64,000 nt of DNA from Chryseobacterium sp. MA9 (GCF_024399315.1 NZ_CP075170.1:3720001-3784000); one strand, 5' to 3'; positions 1 to 8,413 are shown, counted from the first letter of the stretch. Program-made: numbers and translations. Notes: generated by a model from the sequence alone, not told the origin.

Positions 1-1
1 T

Positions 2-1921
2 TTGCATAAGATCTCAAAATATAACGGACCGGATGGAAAAGAAATTGTTTTGAGCAAACTGGGTTCTCCAACCTGGAAATCCTTAAAACAAAAAACGAAA
101 GCGAAAGTAAAACAAATTGCTTTTGACCTTATTCAATTATATGCACAGCGAAAAACGGCAAAAGGTTTTGCTTATACACCGGATTCTTATCTGCAGAACG
201 AATTGGAGGCCAGCTTTATCTATGAAGATACTCCGGATCAGGAAAAAGCCACAATAGATGTGAAAAATGATATGGAAGCTGATACGGTTATGGACAGGCT
301 TGTTTGTGGTGATGTAGGATTCGGTAAAACAGAGGTTGCAATTCGTGCCGCTTTTAAAGCGGCAACAGATGGTAAGCAGGTTGCGGTATTGGTTCCTACT
401 ACTATTCTTGCTTTTCAGCACTATAGAAGTTTTAAAGAAAGACTTAAAGATTTTCCTGTGAATGTTGCTTATGTCAACAGGTTCAGAACTGCTAAGCAAA
501 AATCTGAAACTTTAGATGCTTTAAAAAATGGAAAAGTAGATATTATTATTGGAACGCATCAATTGGCAAGCAGTTCAGTGAAGTTTAAGGATCTGGGCCT
601 GCTGATTATTGATGAAGAGCATAAGTTTGGGGTTTCGGTAAAGGATAAGTTGAAAACACTTAAAAGTAATGTTGATACACTTACGCTGACAGCTACTCCT
701 ATTCCAAGAACTTTACAGTTTTCATTAATGGCGGCAAGGGATTTATCCGTTATCAAAACACCTCCACCTAACAGACAGCCTGTAGATACACAGTTAATCG
801 GATTCAATGAAGAGATTCTTCGTGATGCTGTTTCTTATGAGCTTCAGAGGGATGGTCAGGTTTATTTCATTAATAACAGGATTGAAAACCTGAAAGATAT
901 TGCCGGACTTATTCAGAGACTGGTTCCGGATGCAAGAGTGATTACAGGACATGGGCAGATGGAAGGAAAGCAGCTTGAAAAGAATGTGCTGGATTTTATG
1001 GAAGGAAAATATGATGTTCTTGTTTCTACAACCATTGTAGAAAGTGGAGTGGATGTTCCGAATGCCAATACTATTTTCATCAATGATGCACATAGATTTG
1101 GTATGGCAGATCTCCATCAGATGAGAGGAAGAGTAGGACGTAGCAACAGAAAGGCGTTTTGTTACCTGATTACGCCTCCTTATGATATGATGACTTCGGA
1201 TGCCAGAAAGCGTCTGGAAGCTATTGAACAGTTTTCTGATTTGGGAAGCGGTTTCCAGATTGCAATGAAAGACCTTGAAATCCGTGGTGCCGGTGATCTT
1301 CTGGGTGCTGAACAAAGCGGATTCATCAATGAAATGGGGTTTGAAACGTATCAGAAACTAATGCAGGAAGCGCTGGAAGAACTGAAAGATGATGCTGACT
1401 TTGAAAATCTGTTTGAAAATGAGGAAGACAGACAAAAGCTTTTCAAATCTGTAAAAGATGTCAATATCGATACTGATCTGGAGCTGATGTTACCTGATTT
1501 CTATATTTCCAATACCGAAGAAAGATTGATGCTGTACCAGAAAATTGCAGAGATTAACAATGAGGTAGATCTTCATCAGTTTGAACTTGAGCTGATTGAC
1601 CGTTTTGGGGCATTGCCGAAAGAAGCCGTCAATCTTTTGAAAAGCGTTTCTCTGAAGTGGCTTGCTGCTGATATAGGTTTTGAGAAGATTGTTATGAAAA
1701 ATGGGGTGTTCTTAGGGTATTTCCCGGGAAATCCTCAGGATAAATTCTACCAGACGGATAGATTCAGACATATTATTAATTATCTGACCCGGAATCCTGC
1801 TGAAGCTCAGCTTAAAGAGAAGTCAGGAAAAGAAGGTAATCAGCTGATGATGAGGAAGGAAAAGGTGAAAAATGTAGATGAGGTCAATACATTACTGAAA
1901 GCTATTATTGAACATAATTAA
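2..1921 (+). CDS. mfd: Transcription-repair coupling factor Mfd, C-terminal part (5' end outside window)
   Basis: This is the last 639 residues of Mfd, the ATP-driven translocase that removes RNA polymerase stalled at DNA damage and recruits UvrA. The fragment opens in the RNAP-interaction domain (KLGSPTWKSLKQKTK). The superfamily 2 helicase motifs follow: Walker A GDVGFGKTE near residue 104, the DEEH box near 204, TATPIPRT near 231, then ESGVDVPNA and QMRGRVGRSNRKAF of the second RecA lobe. The last ~150 residues match the Mfd C-terminal TRCF domain. The frame is open to the window edge and the first in-window codon is a TTG (Leu), so the true start lies upstream; full-length Mfd is about 1100 residues. 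RecG shares the helicase core, but the RNAP-interaction segment and the TRCF tail decide for Mfd. A strong terminator follows. Confidence 0.96.
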   Translation: MHKISKYNGPDGKEIVLSKLGSPTWKSLKQKTKAKVKQIAFDLIQLYAQRKTAKGFAYTPDSYLQNELEASFIYEDTPDQEKATIDVKNDMEADTVMDRLVCGDVGFGKTEVAIRAAFKAATDGKQVAVLVPTTILAFQHYRSFKERLKDFPVNVAYVNRFRTAKQKSETLDALKNGKVDIIIGTHQLASSSVKFKDLGLLIIDEEHKFGVSVKDKLKTLKSNVDTLTLTATPIPRTLQFSLMAARDLSVIKTPPPNRQPVDTQLIGFNEEILRDAVSYELQRDGQVYFINNRIENLKDIAGLIQRLVPDARVITGHGQMEGKQLEKNVLDFMEGKYDVLVSTTIVESGVDVPNANTIFINDAHRFGMADLHQMRGRVGRSNRKAFCYLITPPYDMMTSDARKRLEAIEQFSDLGSGFQIAMKDLEIRGAGDLLGAEQSGFINEMGFETYQKLMQEALEELKDDADFENLFENEEDRQKLFKSVKDVNIDTDLELMLPDFYISNTEERLMLYQKIAEINNEVDLHQFELELIDRFGALPKEAVNLLKSVSLKWLAADIGFEKIVMKNGVFLGYFPGNPQDKFYQTDRFRHIINYLTRNPAEAQLKEKSGKEGNQLMMRKEKVKNVDEVNTLLKAIIEHN

Positions 1922-1964
1922 ATTGTAGGTTTTGTTTGTTACAAACAAATTTGTAAAAGGTGTG

Positions 1965-2003
1965 AAAAACGCATAAAAATCTTAAATTTTTATGCGTTTT
2001 TTT
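1965..2003 (+). terminator. Rho-independent terminator of mfd
   Basis: There is a perfect 16-bp stem, 1965-1980 pairing with 1986-2001, with the loop CTTAA, and the 3' arm runs into a T tract. It lies 44 nt after the mfd stop codon. A smaller hairpin (1931-1938 with 1942-1949) precedes it. Confidence 0.9.
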
Positions 2004-2102
2004 GTGATTGTTATCATGTTTTTATTGGGCAATATTCCTTGAGAAGGGAATTAAGGCCTTTATGAAGGGTTTAAAATCACTTTTTAATGATTAAAATTAT
2101 AC

Positions 2103-2191
2103 TGTAGATTCCCGTACAGTAAGGGTTTGAGACGCTAATAATTTTTTTTTAAACGTAAAAAGTAGAGTTATGTAGAAATAATTCTACTTTT
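2103..2191 (+). other. Leader region with two mutually exclusive hairpins
   Basis: In the gap between mfd and the next gene, AAAAGTAGA (2158-2166) can pair with TCTACTTTT (2183-2191), or the inner GTAGAA (2172-2177) can pair with TTCTAC (2082-2087 counted as 2182-2187). Both use the same 3' arm. The GTAGA motif also occurs at 2104. No gene is seen in 1922-2293. The function is unknown, and the elements lie upstream of the promoter box at 2275. Confidence 0.3.
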
Positions 2192-2274
2192 ATGTGTGAT
2201 TAATTCTATGTTGTAATGTGTTTATTTCTATAGGTTTATGGATGTATAACTGGAATTTTTAGGACTTCATTGCG

Positions 2275-2282
2275 TACCTTTG
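2275..2282 (+). promoter_or_regulatory. Bacteroidetes -7 promoter box TACCTTTG
   Basis: This matches TAnnTTTG, 12 nt before the ATG at 2294. No exact TTG is found at the expected -33 distance. It implies a very short 5' leader and rules out the TTG codon at 2270 as a start. Confidence 0.55.
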
Positions 2283-2293
2283 CAGTCCTTATT

Positions 2294-3115
2294 ATGAAAA
2301 AAATTATATATTGCTGCGCGGCGGGATTTCTTTCACTCTGCGCCAACGCACAGGTGGGAATAGGTACTACAAAGCCTAAATCTGTTCTTGATGTGAACGG
2401 AAAAACCACCTTAAGAAAAGAACTTAGAGTAGGCGGGACTTCAACTCAGGCTGGAGATGCCGGGTTAAACGGTCAGGTTTTGGTTTCTCAGGGTGAGGGC
2501 TTGCCTCCCGTGTGGAAGTCTTTGAACATTTCCTTTATGGAAGAGGGACAGTATAAGTTGATCAACTCTTATCTGTCGTCAGATCAAGCTGGTATTATAT
2601 CACTTACCAATGGCACTGCTGGTGATGGTATTTACAAAAACAGTGTTGGAGATAATATTACTGATGCTACCAAAGGAGCATGGAAAAAGATTGATGGGCT
2701 TAAAAATACCTTTACAATCAAAAATGGTAAAAACAGACTTACCTATCAGTTCCAGACAGGAGTTGAAATAAAAGCACCTACGTCTACTACGATAGAAAGT
2801 GTAAGATTTACCTGCGGTGTTTTCAGAAATGGAACGCTGGTAGCTGTACGCCCGGATAGAATTGCTTCCAACAACAACAGCGGAAAAAATGGTCTTCAGG
2901 ACTATATCTTTACCCTTAATTATACCGAACAGAATGTTCCCGTTGGAGCTCATACGATCGAAATTGCATGCAGAAAGATTGACACTTCAAATTCTACCTC
3001 ACAATTTGCTATCGGACGTAATGTACAGGCTTCAAACGGAGCTTCCAGTGCATTTACTTTGGAATCTACAATGAAAATGGACGTTATTGAATACGTGAGC
3101 TATAAAACAAACTAA
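2294..3115 (+). CDS. Secreted protein with VGIGTTKPKSVLDVNG N-terminal motif (tandem paralogue 1)
   Basis: A 273-residue exported protein. MKKIIYCCAAGFLSLCANA is a signal peptide ending at an ANA/Q site. The next stretch, VGIGTTKPKSVLDVNG, is a motif found at the mature N-terminus of many flavobacterial surface proteins of unknown role, and it resembles the repeats of phage-tail and head-fibre proteins. The rest is beta-rich, with FTCGVFRNGTL, an AC-x-K pair and an IGRNVQ segment also conserved in the next two genes. The ATG at 2294 was chosen because an upstream TTG (2270) lies before the promoter box and would spoil the signal peptide. The stop overlaps the next start (TAATG), so genes 1 and 2 are translationally coupled. 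No catalytic motif is visible and the function is unknown. Confidence 0.8.
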   Translation: MKKIIYCCAAGFLSLCANAQVGIGTTKPKSVLDVNGKTTLRKELRVGGTSTQAGDAGLNGQVLVSQGEGLPPVWKSLNISFMEEGQYKLINSYLSSDQAGIISLTNGTAGDGIYKNSVGDNITDATKGAWKKIDGLKNTFTIKNGKNRLTYQFQTGVEIKAPTSTTIESVRFTCGVFRNGTLVAVRPDRIASNNNSGKNGLQDYIFTLNYTEQNVPVGAHTIEIACRKIDTSNSTSQFAIGRNVQASNGASSAFTLESTMKMDVIEYVSYKTN

Positions 3116-3936
3116 TGATGAAAAAACTATTATCAACACTGTTTCTTACCATAGGACTTTTGGTTTCAGCTCAGGTAGGAATAAAAACAGATGCTCCAAA
3201 AGCAAATCTTGATGTAAACGGAGATCTCAACTTCAGAAATAAAATTGCGGTTCTTAACGCTACTGATAACTCAATTTCTCAAGGAAATAACGATCAATTA
3301 CTGGTTTCTCAGGGTGAAGGCTATGCGCCGATCTGGAAATCACTTCGTATTCCTGAATATGAACCTAACAAATTTTATCTGATCTATAACAACTCTTTTT
3401 CAGATAAAGTAGGAGTTTCGTTTACTTCTTCTGATGATTCTTCGGTAAGTTTGGCTTCAAGAGGAGGAACTTTTACCAAAGGAAAAGATATCAGCAGTCT
3501 TACTAATTTTAAAAAAATAAATAATCTTTCGCAGGTGATCAGTGTATTCAGTACTCAGAGCAAAGCTTATTTCCAGTTTGAAACTGTTGTACAGGCTGAC
3601 TTCGGAGCGGTAGGGTCTACAGATACTTCAATAGATTACGCTTGTGGTATTTTTGTAGATAATAAGCTGGTGAATCTGAGACAGAGAAACTTAAAAGCAA
3701 TCAGTACTTCATATCCTTTCCTTACCCATACTCAGATCGGTATTGTTGATAACCTTTCAAAAGGTGATCATACCATAGATGTTGCTTGTACAAGATTAGG
3801 TTCTTATGGAGCGACTAACAATACCCTTACGATAGGAACAAATGTATATACTAATATTAATGGCTTTATTTCACAGTCATCTCTTAAAGTAGATGTATAT
3901 GAAGTTCCAGAAGTGTTTAACACCATTATAAACTAA
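3115..3936 (+). CDS. Secreted protein with VGIKTDAPKANLDVNG N-terminal motif (tandem paralogue 2)
   Basis: A 273-residue paralogue of its neighbours. The signal peptide MMKKLLSTLFLTIGLLVSA is followed directly by QVGIKTDAPKANLDVNGDLN. It shares the LLVSQGEG-IWKSL block with paralogue 1 (LVSQGEG-VWKSL) and a C-terminal YACGIFVDNKL...ACTRLG...TIGTNV pattern. The two-Cys pattern, one in ACGIF and one in VACTR, is kept in all three copies, so a disulfide is possible. The start is ATG at 3115 or 3118; the first shares its A with the preceding stop. The function is unknown. A surface or matrix protein is plausible but not shown. Confidence 0.8.
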   Translation: MMKKLLSTLFLTIGLLVSAQVGIKTDAPKANLDVNGDLNFRNKIAVLNATDNSISQGNNDQLLVSQGEGYAPIWKSLRIPEYEPNKFYLIYNNSFSDKVGVSFTSSDDSSVSLASRGGTFTKGKDISSLTNFKKINNLSQVISVFSTQSKAYFQFETVVQADFGAVGSTDTSIDYACGIFVDNKLVNLRQRNLKAISTSYPFLTHTQIGIVDNLSKGDHTIDVACTRLGSYGATNNTLTIGTNVYTNINGFISQSSLKVDVYEVPEVFNTIIN

Positions 3937-3944
3937 ATCGGATT

Positions 3945-4682
3945 ATGAAAAAAATATTATTTGTAACATCACTTCTGTTAACTGTTGCAGCTACTGCCCA
4001 AGTGGGTATTAATACTCCTAATCCGACTAATATGCTGGATGTAAACGGAGACCTGAATGTTAGAAAAGAATTAAGAACAGGAGGTACAGACGTACTGAGA
4101 GGATCTGCCGGAACAGCAGGTGATATATTTCACAATAACGCAGACCTGACTACAAATGACTGGAAGTCGATAAAAATTGCAGATGGACAGGGAAGTATGT
4201 CTGTTTTTTCAATCAATACGGTTGCTGATAAAACAGGAGTTACTTTTGTTGCACCAAACGGAGCTACTACTCCTTATAGTGATGGTGATGCTTTAGCCGG
4301 GAACTGGACTGTGCTTCCCGGAGCAGTAGATACATTTTCTGTAACCAATATGGTGAATAAAGCTACATTCTCCTTTCAGACTACGGTTCAGAAAACAGGA
4401 ACAAGCTCTGCGAGTTTTGCCTGCGGTGTTTTTATAGATGATAAGCTTAGAGCGGTAAGAACAGATGTGTTATTAGGAGATAGCGGTGCCTACAAGATTT
4501 TTAATCTTAATGCTACTCTTGCGAATCTTACTCCTAAAAACCAATATAGTGTGAAAGTGGCCTGCATCAAAAGAGCGATCTCAGGAACAACTCTTGGAAT
4601 AGGAAAAGCTGTTGATACTACTTATCTTAATAGTGATATGTCACAATCTGTTTTGACAACATCTATACTGCAGCCTTATTAA
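3945..4682 (+). CDS. Secreted protein with VGINTPNPTNMLDVNG N-terminal motif (tandem paralogue 3)
   Basis: A 245-residue third copy, the shortest of the series. MKKILFVTSLLLTVAATA is the signal peptide and the mature protein begins QVGINTPNPTNMLDVNGDLNVRKEL. It retains FACGVFIDDKLRAVR, VACIKR and LGIGKAV, matching the C-terminal halves of paralogues 1 and 2, but lacks the LLVSQGEG segment. It starts 8 nt after the stop of paralogue 2 and ends before a terminator, so the three genes form one transcription unit. The function is unknown. Confidence 0.8.
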   Translation: MKKILFVTSLLLTVAATAQVGINTPNPTNMLDVNGDLNVRKELRTGGTDVLRGSAGTAGDIFHNNADLTTNDWKSIKIADGQGSMSVFSINTVADKTGVTFVAPNGATTPYSDGDALAGNWTVLPGAVDTFSVTNMVNKATFSFQTTVQKTGTSSASFACGVFIDDKLRAVRTDVLLGDSGAYKIFNLNATLANLTPKNQYSVKVACIKRAISGTTLGIGKAVDTTYLNSDMSQSVLTTSILQPY

Positions 4683-4706
4683 TTTTTATGATAATACAAT
4701 AATTAG

Positions 4707-4740
4707 AAATCTAAAAACGTTATGTTTTTAGATTTTTTTT
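4707..4740 (+). terminator. Terminator after the three-paralogue operon
   Basis: A 12-bp perfect stem (4707-4718 with 4724-4735, loop GTTAT) is followed by an uninterrupted run of T. Confidence 0.9.
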
Positions 4741-4779
4741 GTTTATTAACTCTGTTTATTGTGAATTTGTCCATATAAA

Positions 4780-4813
4780 TTGAAGTGTATTATCGAAAAT
4801 TGAATTATATTTG
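4780..4813 (+). promoter_or_regulatory. Promoter TTG-N23-TATATTTG
   Basis: The -33 TTG lies at 4780-4782 and the -7 box TATATTTG at 4806-4813. Transcription should begin near 4820, 15 nt before the ATG at 4835. The TTG of the box gives a spurious in-frame start at 4811. Confidence 0.7.
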
Positions 4814-4834
4814 GACAAGCTAAAAAAATTCTAT

Positions 4835-5707
4835 ATGGTAAAAAACTATTTTTTAAAAATATTTGCCGGTATTGCTTTTCTTGGGCTGCTGACGGCATGT
4901 AATACTACCTCAGACCCCACAGAATCTATCCCGAATCCGGATGATGGGCCGCCGCCTAAAAAGGTTTTAGCAAAGGTTAGTGCCAATAATATTTCTCAGG
5001 AAGAATATGTTACAGCAGCAGTAACCGGAGATTTGCAGACAGCAGTCTCTAAAGATGAATCTGCTTCGGGTGCTTTTTATACAGGAACGGTAACGTATAC
5101 CAACAAAAACATCACTAAAATTAAATATGTAAGTTCAGCAGCATCCAGCCTTGTTTATGAATTTAATATTGTTCCTGATGCTACAGGTAAAAAGATTTAC
5201 AATGCCACTTCTACAGCTACAGGTGCTACTCCATCAGTATCTGTCATAAGTGACTATACTTTTACTTATAATCCAACTACTAATAAACTTACTAAGATTC
5301 TTGAGAAGAGAAAAGAAGGAGGAATCAGTGCTTATAACAAATTCATAGACTATACTTTTGTGTATAGCGGAGAAAATGTTATTCAGGTAGTTTTTTCCAA
5401 AGGAATATTGGATATCAATGGAAGCCCGAATATGGGTACTGCGGTTGTAAGCAAGTATAGCTTTCAGAACTATGACGCTCAGAAAAGCCCTTACTCTACA
5501 CTTCCAACGGTCTATTTCATCACACGAAGTCTGATAAACCCGGCTCAATTCTATAAAACTTCTCCGAATAATCCTACTTCAATGTTCATAGAATTGCCAT
5601 CACCTGCTACTCCTGTTAATACAGCTCAGAGCTATTCTTATGATAATCAGGGGTATGTAGTGGTTGAGAAAAATCAGAATGTTACTTTTACTTATAAAAA
5701 TTTATAG
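4835..5707 (+). CDS. Lipoprotein of unknown function (paralogue of the next gene)
   Basis: A 290-residue lipoprotein. A charged, hydrophobic leader ends in the lipobox LTAC, with the acylated Cys followed by NTTSDPTE and a proline-rich tether. The body consists of beta-strand-like repeats of the type 'YTNKNITKIKYV', 'YNPTTNKLTKI' and 'YSGENVIQVVFS', reminiscent of YD/RHS-like or DUF4595-type Bacteroidetes lipoproteins. The C-terminal third (SPYSTLPTVYFITRSL, SPNNP, then YSYDNQGYV) aligns with the next gene (SPFTLLPHVYKISRLL, SPNNP, YVYDPQTYM). ATG 4835 is preferred over the TTG at 4811, which is part of the promoter. It is probably anchored in the outer membrane. The function is unknown. Confidence 0.8.
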   Translation: MVKNYFLKIFAGIAFLGLLTACNTTSDPTESIPNPDDGPPPKKVLAKVSANNISQEEYVTAAVTGDLQTAVSKDESASGAFYTGTVTYTNKNITKIKYVSSAASSLVYEFNIVPDATGKKIYNATSTATGATPSVSVISDYTFTYNPTTNKLTKILEKRKEGGISAYNKFIDYTFVYSGENVIQVVFSKGILDINGSPNMGTAVVSKYSFQNYDAQKSPYSTLPTVYFITRSLINPAQFYKTSPNNPTSMFIELPSPATPVNTAQSYSYDNQGYVVVEKNQNVTFTYKNL

Positions 5708-5774
5708 GAGAGAGAGATAATTATTAATCTTGCCAGAATATAAAATAATCATATAGTTTTTAGGTAAAAAAAAT

Positions 5775-5782
5775 TATATTTG
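5775..5782 (+). promoter_or_regulatory. -7 promoter box TATATTTG
   Basis: An exact TAnnTTTG match lies 26 nt before the ATG at 5809. The -33 TTG is not exact. This suggests the second lipoprotein has its own promoter, since no terminator separates it from the first. Confidence 0.55.
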
Positions 5783-5808
5783 TCAAAAAAATAATCAATT
5801 ACAAGGAA

Positions 5809-6741
5809 ATGAAGCAAATTTTCTATTTTATTTTACTAATCGCAGGTTTTTCTTCAATACATTCCTGCAAGAGTTTACTAGATGAAGATGGGAATCCATT
5901 ATTGGATCTTAATAATACAGGAGGCTTAAGCGGTCCCAGAGCATTATACAGAGAAATTACAGATAAAGATACTATTGCAGAATATCAGTACAGCGGACTT
6001 CTAGTAACTAAGGTGCTTACAGACAGTGCTTCAGTTACTAATATCATGTACAGTGGAGATAAGATTAGCCAGATTAATTTCAATGGCTTTTTGGATCTTG
6101 ACGGAAACGGAAAACTGGATAAAGACAGTGTATCTTACACTCAATTATTCACTTACGGAAACAATAGCAAGCTACAGTTGATTTCTGAAAACCGTGCAAT
6201 CTTCAGAAGACCTCCGCCAGTGCCACCGGCAACTACTCCAGGTCCACAGACATTACTGAAAAAAGAGAAGAGCCTTTATACTATTAAATACAGTACTGCT
6301 ACAGGAAAGCTGGATTCTATCATCATGAAGAATGGTCCGGATGTAGCTGGAGTGCCGCTTGCTTTCACAGATTACTCCAAAACAGCTTACACATATGTAG
6401 GAGACAACGTATCTAAAGTGGTAAGAAACTATGGAACAATGACAGGAGGTGCATTCGGTGCTGTTACAGGAAAGTATAGCTATGAATACTATGCATATGA
6501 CGATCAGGTGAGCCCGTTCACGTTATTGCCGCACGTATACAAGATTTCAAGACTATTATCTACAGTAATCAATGATAAAGAAAGTCTTATTTTATCTCCA
6601 AACAATCCTAAGAGATGGTCGGTGACAGATCTTTCGCCACCTATTCCAACTCCGATTGTAAAGAGTACCAATTACGTTTATGATCCTCAGACTTATATGA
6701 CAAAAGGATATGGCGTTAACTACATCTACAAACCACAATAG
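5809..6741 (+). CDS. Lipoprotein of unknown function (paralogue of the preceding gene)
   Basis: A 310-residue lipoprotein with signal MKQIFYFILLIAGFSS and lipobox IHSC; the Cys is followed by KSLLDEDGN, an acidic stretch of the kind that favours surface export in Bacteroidetes. The body alternates strand motifs with a calcium-loop-like segment, DLDGNGKLDKDS (about residue 102), which fits a DxDxNGxxD EF-hand-like loop. A proline-rich linker (RRPPPVPPATTPGP) follows near residue 137. The last 100 residues align with the preceding lipoprotein, which lacks the DxDGNG loop. There are no catalytic motifs and the function is unknown. A terminator follows at 6763. Confidence 0.8.
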   Translation: MKQIFYFILLIAGFSSIHSCKSLLDEDGNPLLDLNNTGGLSGPRALYREITDKDTIAEYQYSGLLVTKVLTDSASVTNIMYSGDKISQINFNGFLDLDGNGKLDKDSVSYTQLFTYGNNSKLQLISENRAIFRRPPPVPPATTPGPQTLLKKEKSLYTIKYSTATGKLDSIIMKNGPDVAGVPLAFTDYSKTAYTYVGDNVSKVVRNYGTMTGGAFGAVTGKYSYEYYAYDDQVSPFTLLPHVYKISRLLSTVINDKESLILSPNNPKRWSVTDLSPPIPTPIVKSTNYVYDPQTYMTKGYGVNYIYKPQ

Positions 6742-6762
6742 AAGACTTTTTTAACAATATTC

Positions 6763-6799
6763 AAACTCAATCTTTCATAAGGTTGAGTTTTTATTTTTT
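6763..6799 (+). terminator. Terminator after the lipoprotein pair
   Basis: AAACTCAA (6763-6770) pairs with TTGAGTTT (6783-6790) and is followed by a T-rich tract. The 3' arm contains the -33 TTG of the pth promoter. Confidence 0.75.
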
Positions 6800-6813
6800 A
6801 TCCCTTAATTTTG
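6783..6813 (+). promoter_or_regulatory. pth promoter TTG-N20-TAATTTTG
   Basis: The -33 TTG lies at 6783-6785 and the -7 box TAATTTTG at 6806-6813, 13 nt before the pth ATG, giving a leader of only a few nucleotides. It overlaps the upstream terminator. Confidence 0.75.
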
Positions 6814-6826
6814 CAAAAAATTTCTG

Positions 6827-7390
6827 ATGAAATATTTAATTGTCGGGCTTGGTAATAAAGGCTCAGAATATGAAAATACACGACATAATATAGGTTTTAA
6901 AGTAGCTGAAAAAATAGCGGAAACTCTTGAAGTACCATTCAATACCTCCAACTTTGGCTGGATGGCAGAAGGAAAACATAAAGGCAGAAAAGTTTTTATC
7001 CTTAAACCTGATACTTATATGAATCTTTCCGGAAATGCAGTGAAATACTGGATGCAGAAAGAAAATATCCCTTTGGAGAATGTGCTGATTGTTACTGATG
7101 ATCTTGCCCTTCCTTTCGGGACTTTAAGATTGAAAGGAAAAGGTTCTGATGCAGGGCACAATGGCCTTAAAAATATCAATGAAGTATTGCAGACTCAAAA
7201 TTATGCAAGACTGCGTTTTGGGATCTCTGCAGATTTTTCTGCCGGTCGACAGGTAGATTATGTATTAGGAACCTGGAATGAAGAAGAAACGACAAAGCTT
7301 ACTGAGAGAATTGAAACCTTTTCAAAGGCCAGCCTTTCTTTTGTATTTGCAGGATTGAATAATACGATGTCTGCTTTTAATGGAAAGTAA
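6827..7390 (+). CDS. pth: Peptidyl-tRNA hydrolase
   Basis: Pth cleaves peptidyl-tRNA released by abortive translation and recycles tRNA; it is a cytoplasmic single-domain enzyme. At 187 residues it has the usual length. Visible family motifs are the start [23 protein letters not shown] with the catalytic His (residue 20) in TRHN, the Asn-containing [10 protein letters not shown], the DDLALPFG segment with Asp, and [12 protein letters not shown]. The start is the ATG just after a clear promoter. It faces a gene on the other strand, with a shared terminator between them. Confidence 0.97.
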   Translation: MKYLIVGLGNKGSEYENTRHNIGFKVAEKIAETLEVPFNTSNFGWMAEGKHKGRKVFILKPDTYMNLSGNAVKYWMQKENIPLENVLIVTDDLALPFGTLRLKGKGSDAGHNGLKNINEVLQTQNYARLRFGISADFSAGRQVDYVLGTWNEEETTKLTERIETFSKASLSFVFAGLNNTMSAFNGK

Positions 7391-7441
7391 TTTCAGATTG
7401 AGATAAAGAAAATTTGCATTAAAATACAAGTTTATAATATA

Positions 7442-7473
7442 AAATGACTGCCTCAATTTTGAAGCAGTCATTT
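7442..7473. terminator. Terminator between convergent genes
   Basis: AAATGACTGC (7442-7451) pairs with GCAGTCATTT (7464-7473), with a T-rich 3' side and an A-rich 5' side, so it can work on both strands for pth and the minus-strand gene ending at 7487. Confidence 0.75.
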
Positions 7474-7486
7474 ATTTTATTTAATT

Positions 7487-8413
7487 CTAAAATTTTTCTG
7501 CAGGTTTTATAATTAATTTGTTTTCTTTCCTGATAAACAATATCCAAATCCAAGGAATGAATGATAATAAAAAAGATACAATAATGTTCTGCATAAATAT
7601 TTCATTTGCTGCAGGGTTTGTTTGAAATTCAGAAATTGCCTGATTCATTGTGAAACCCTGTTTTACTAATAAAGTAATGATAGTCAAAACATTTGCAATA
7701 AATATACTTGCGATGTTTGTGAAGAAGATAATGTATTTTGTCAGTTTACCTTGAAGTCCTTTGAAATAATCATAACCTAAAAATCCGAGAAGAGCAATAA
7801 CAAATGCCATTCCCGAGGAAAGTTCTCCTAAATAGACTGCAAGTAAAACCCAAAGTAGAATGGCAGGAATTGAAAAAATAATGGCCCCTAAAAATCCTGT
7901 CAAATAATTTTTCTCTTTCGATATTATTTCCTTTTCAATTTCGTAGAATTTATCACCTGTCTGTTTAAAACAATTATCACAAAGTATGACACCAGTATCG
8001 TTAAGGTTATAATAATTGATTCTTTGAACCGTCTCACAGCTATGACATTTGTTTTGTTCTGGTATATTTAGCTTTTTAAAAAGAGCAACCAAAAAGTCAA
8101 ACAAAGCATAAACCGAACTGAGCCTAGTGGGAATTAGATTTTCAGTGAATTTGAAAAAAATACTATTGTCATTGATTTTGAAGATGGTAAATTTTAATTT
8201 TTTTTTGTTGGCGATTAACTCTATTTTGATTTGTTGCTTCTGTTCCTCTGTTAGATCACCGGTTGTCACGGATACATATTTGTATTGAGGAGTGTGTATT
8301 ATGCTTGCGTCTGAAACGTTGAAAAAATAGCCTTTGTAGAGCCCGAAGACACTGTCTTTTGTTTTATACCAGCCAAGGTCCCTGGCTATTTTTTTAGCTT
8401 TTGGAAAAATCAT
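7487..8413 (-). CDS. Membrane protein with an internal zinc-ribbon (unknown function)
   Basis: A 308-residue protein I do not recognise. Residues 1-115 are soluble, with alternating strands and helices. A CxxC...CxxC ribbon follows (Cys 123, 126, 145 and 148), suggesting one bound zinc. After a charged linker come four hydrophobic segments at about 172-194, 200-216, 226-250 and 274-294, ending in a basic C-terminus. There is no signal peptide, so the N-terminal domain and ribbon should face the cytoplasm. It is alone on its strand between pth and the carbonic anhydrase cluster. No enzyme motif is visible. Confidence 0.75.
   Translation of the reverse strand: MIFPKAKKIARDLGWYKTKDSVFGLYKGYFFNVSDASIIHTPQYKYVSVTTGDLTEEQKQQIKIELIANKKKLKFTIFKINDNSIFFKFTENLIPTRLSSVYALFDFLVALFKKLNIPEQNKCHSCETVQRINYYNLNDTGVILCDNCFKQTGDKFYEIEKEIISKEKNYLTGFLGAIIFSIPAILLWVLLAVYLGELSSGMAFVIALLGFLGYDYFKGLQGKLTKYIIFFTNIASIFIANVLTIITLLVKQGFTMNQAISEFQTNPAANEIFMQNIIVSFLLSFIPWIWILFIRKENKLIIKPAEKF

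Noticed and set aside
794..1315. 173-residue open frame on the minus strand across mfd
   Set aside because: It lies wholly inside the conserved helicase domain of mfd, has no recognisable motif and no promoter; a shadow of the real frame.
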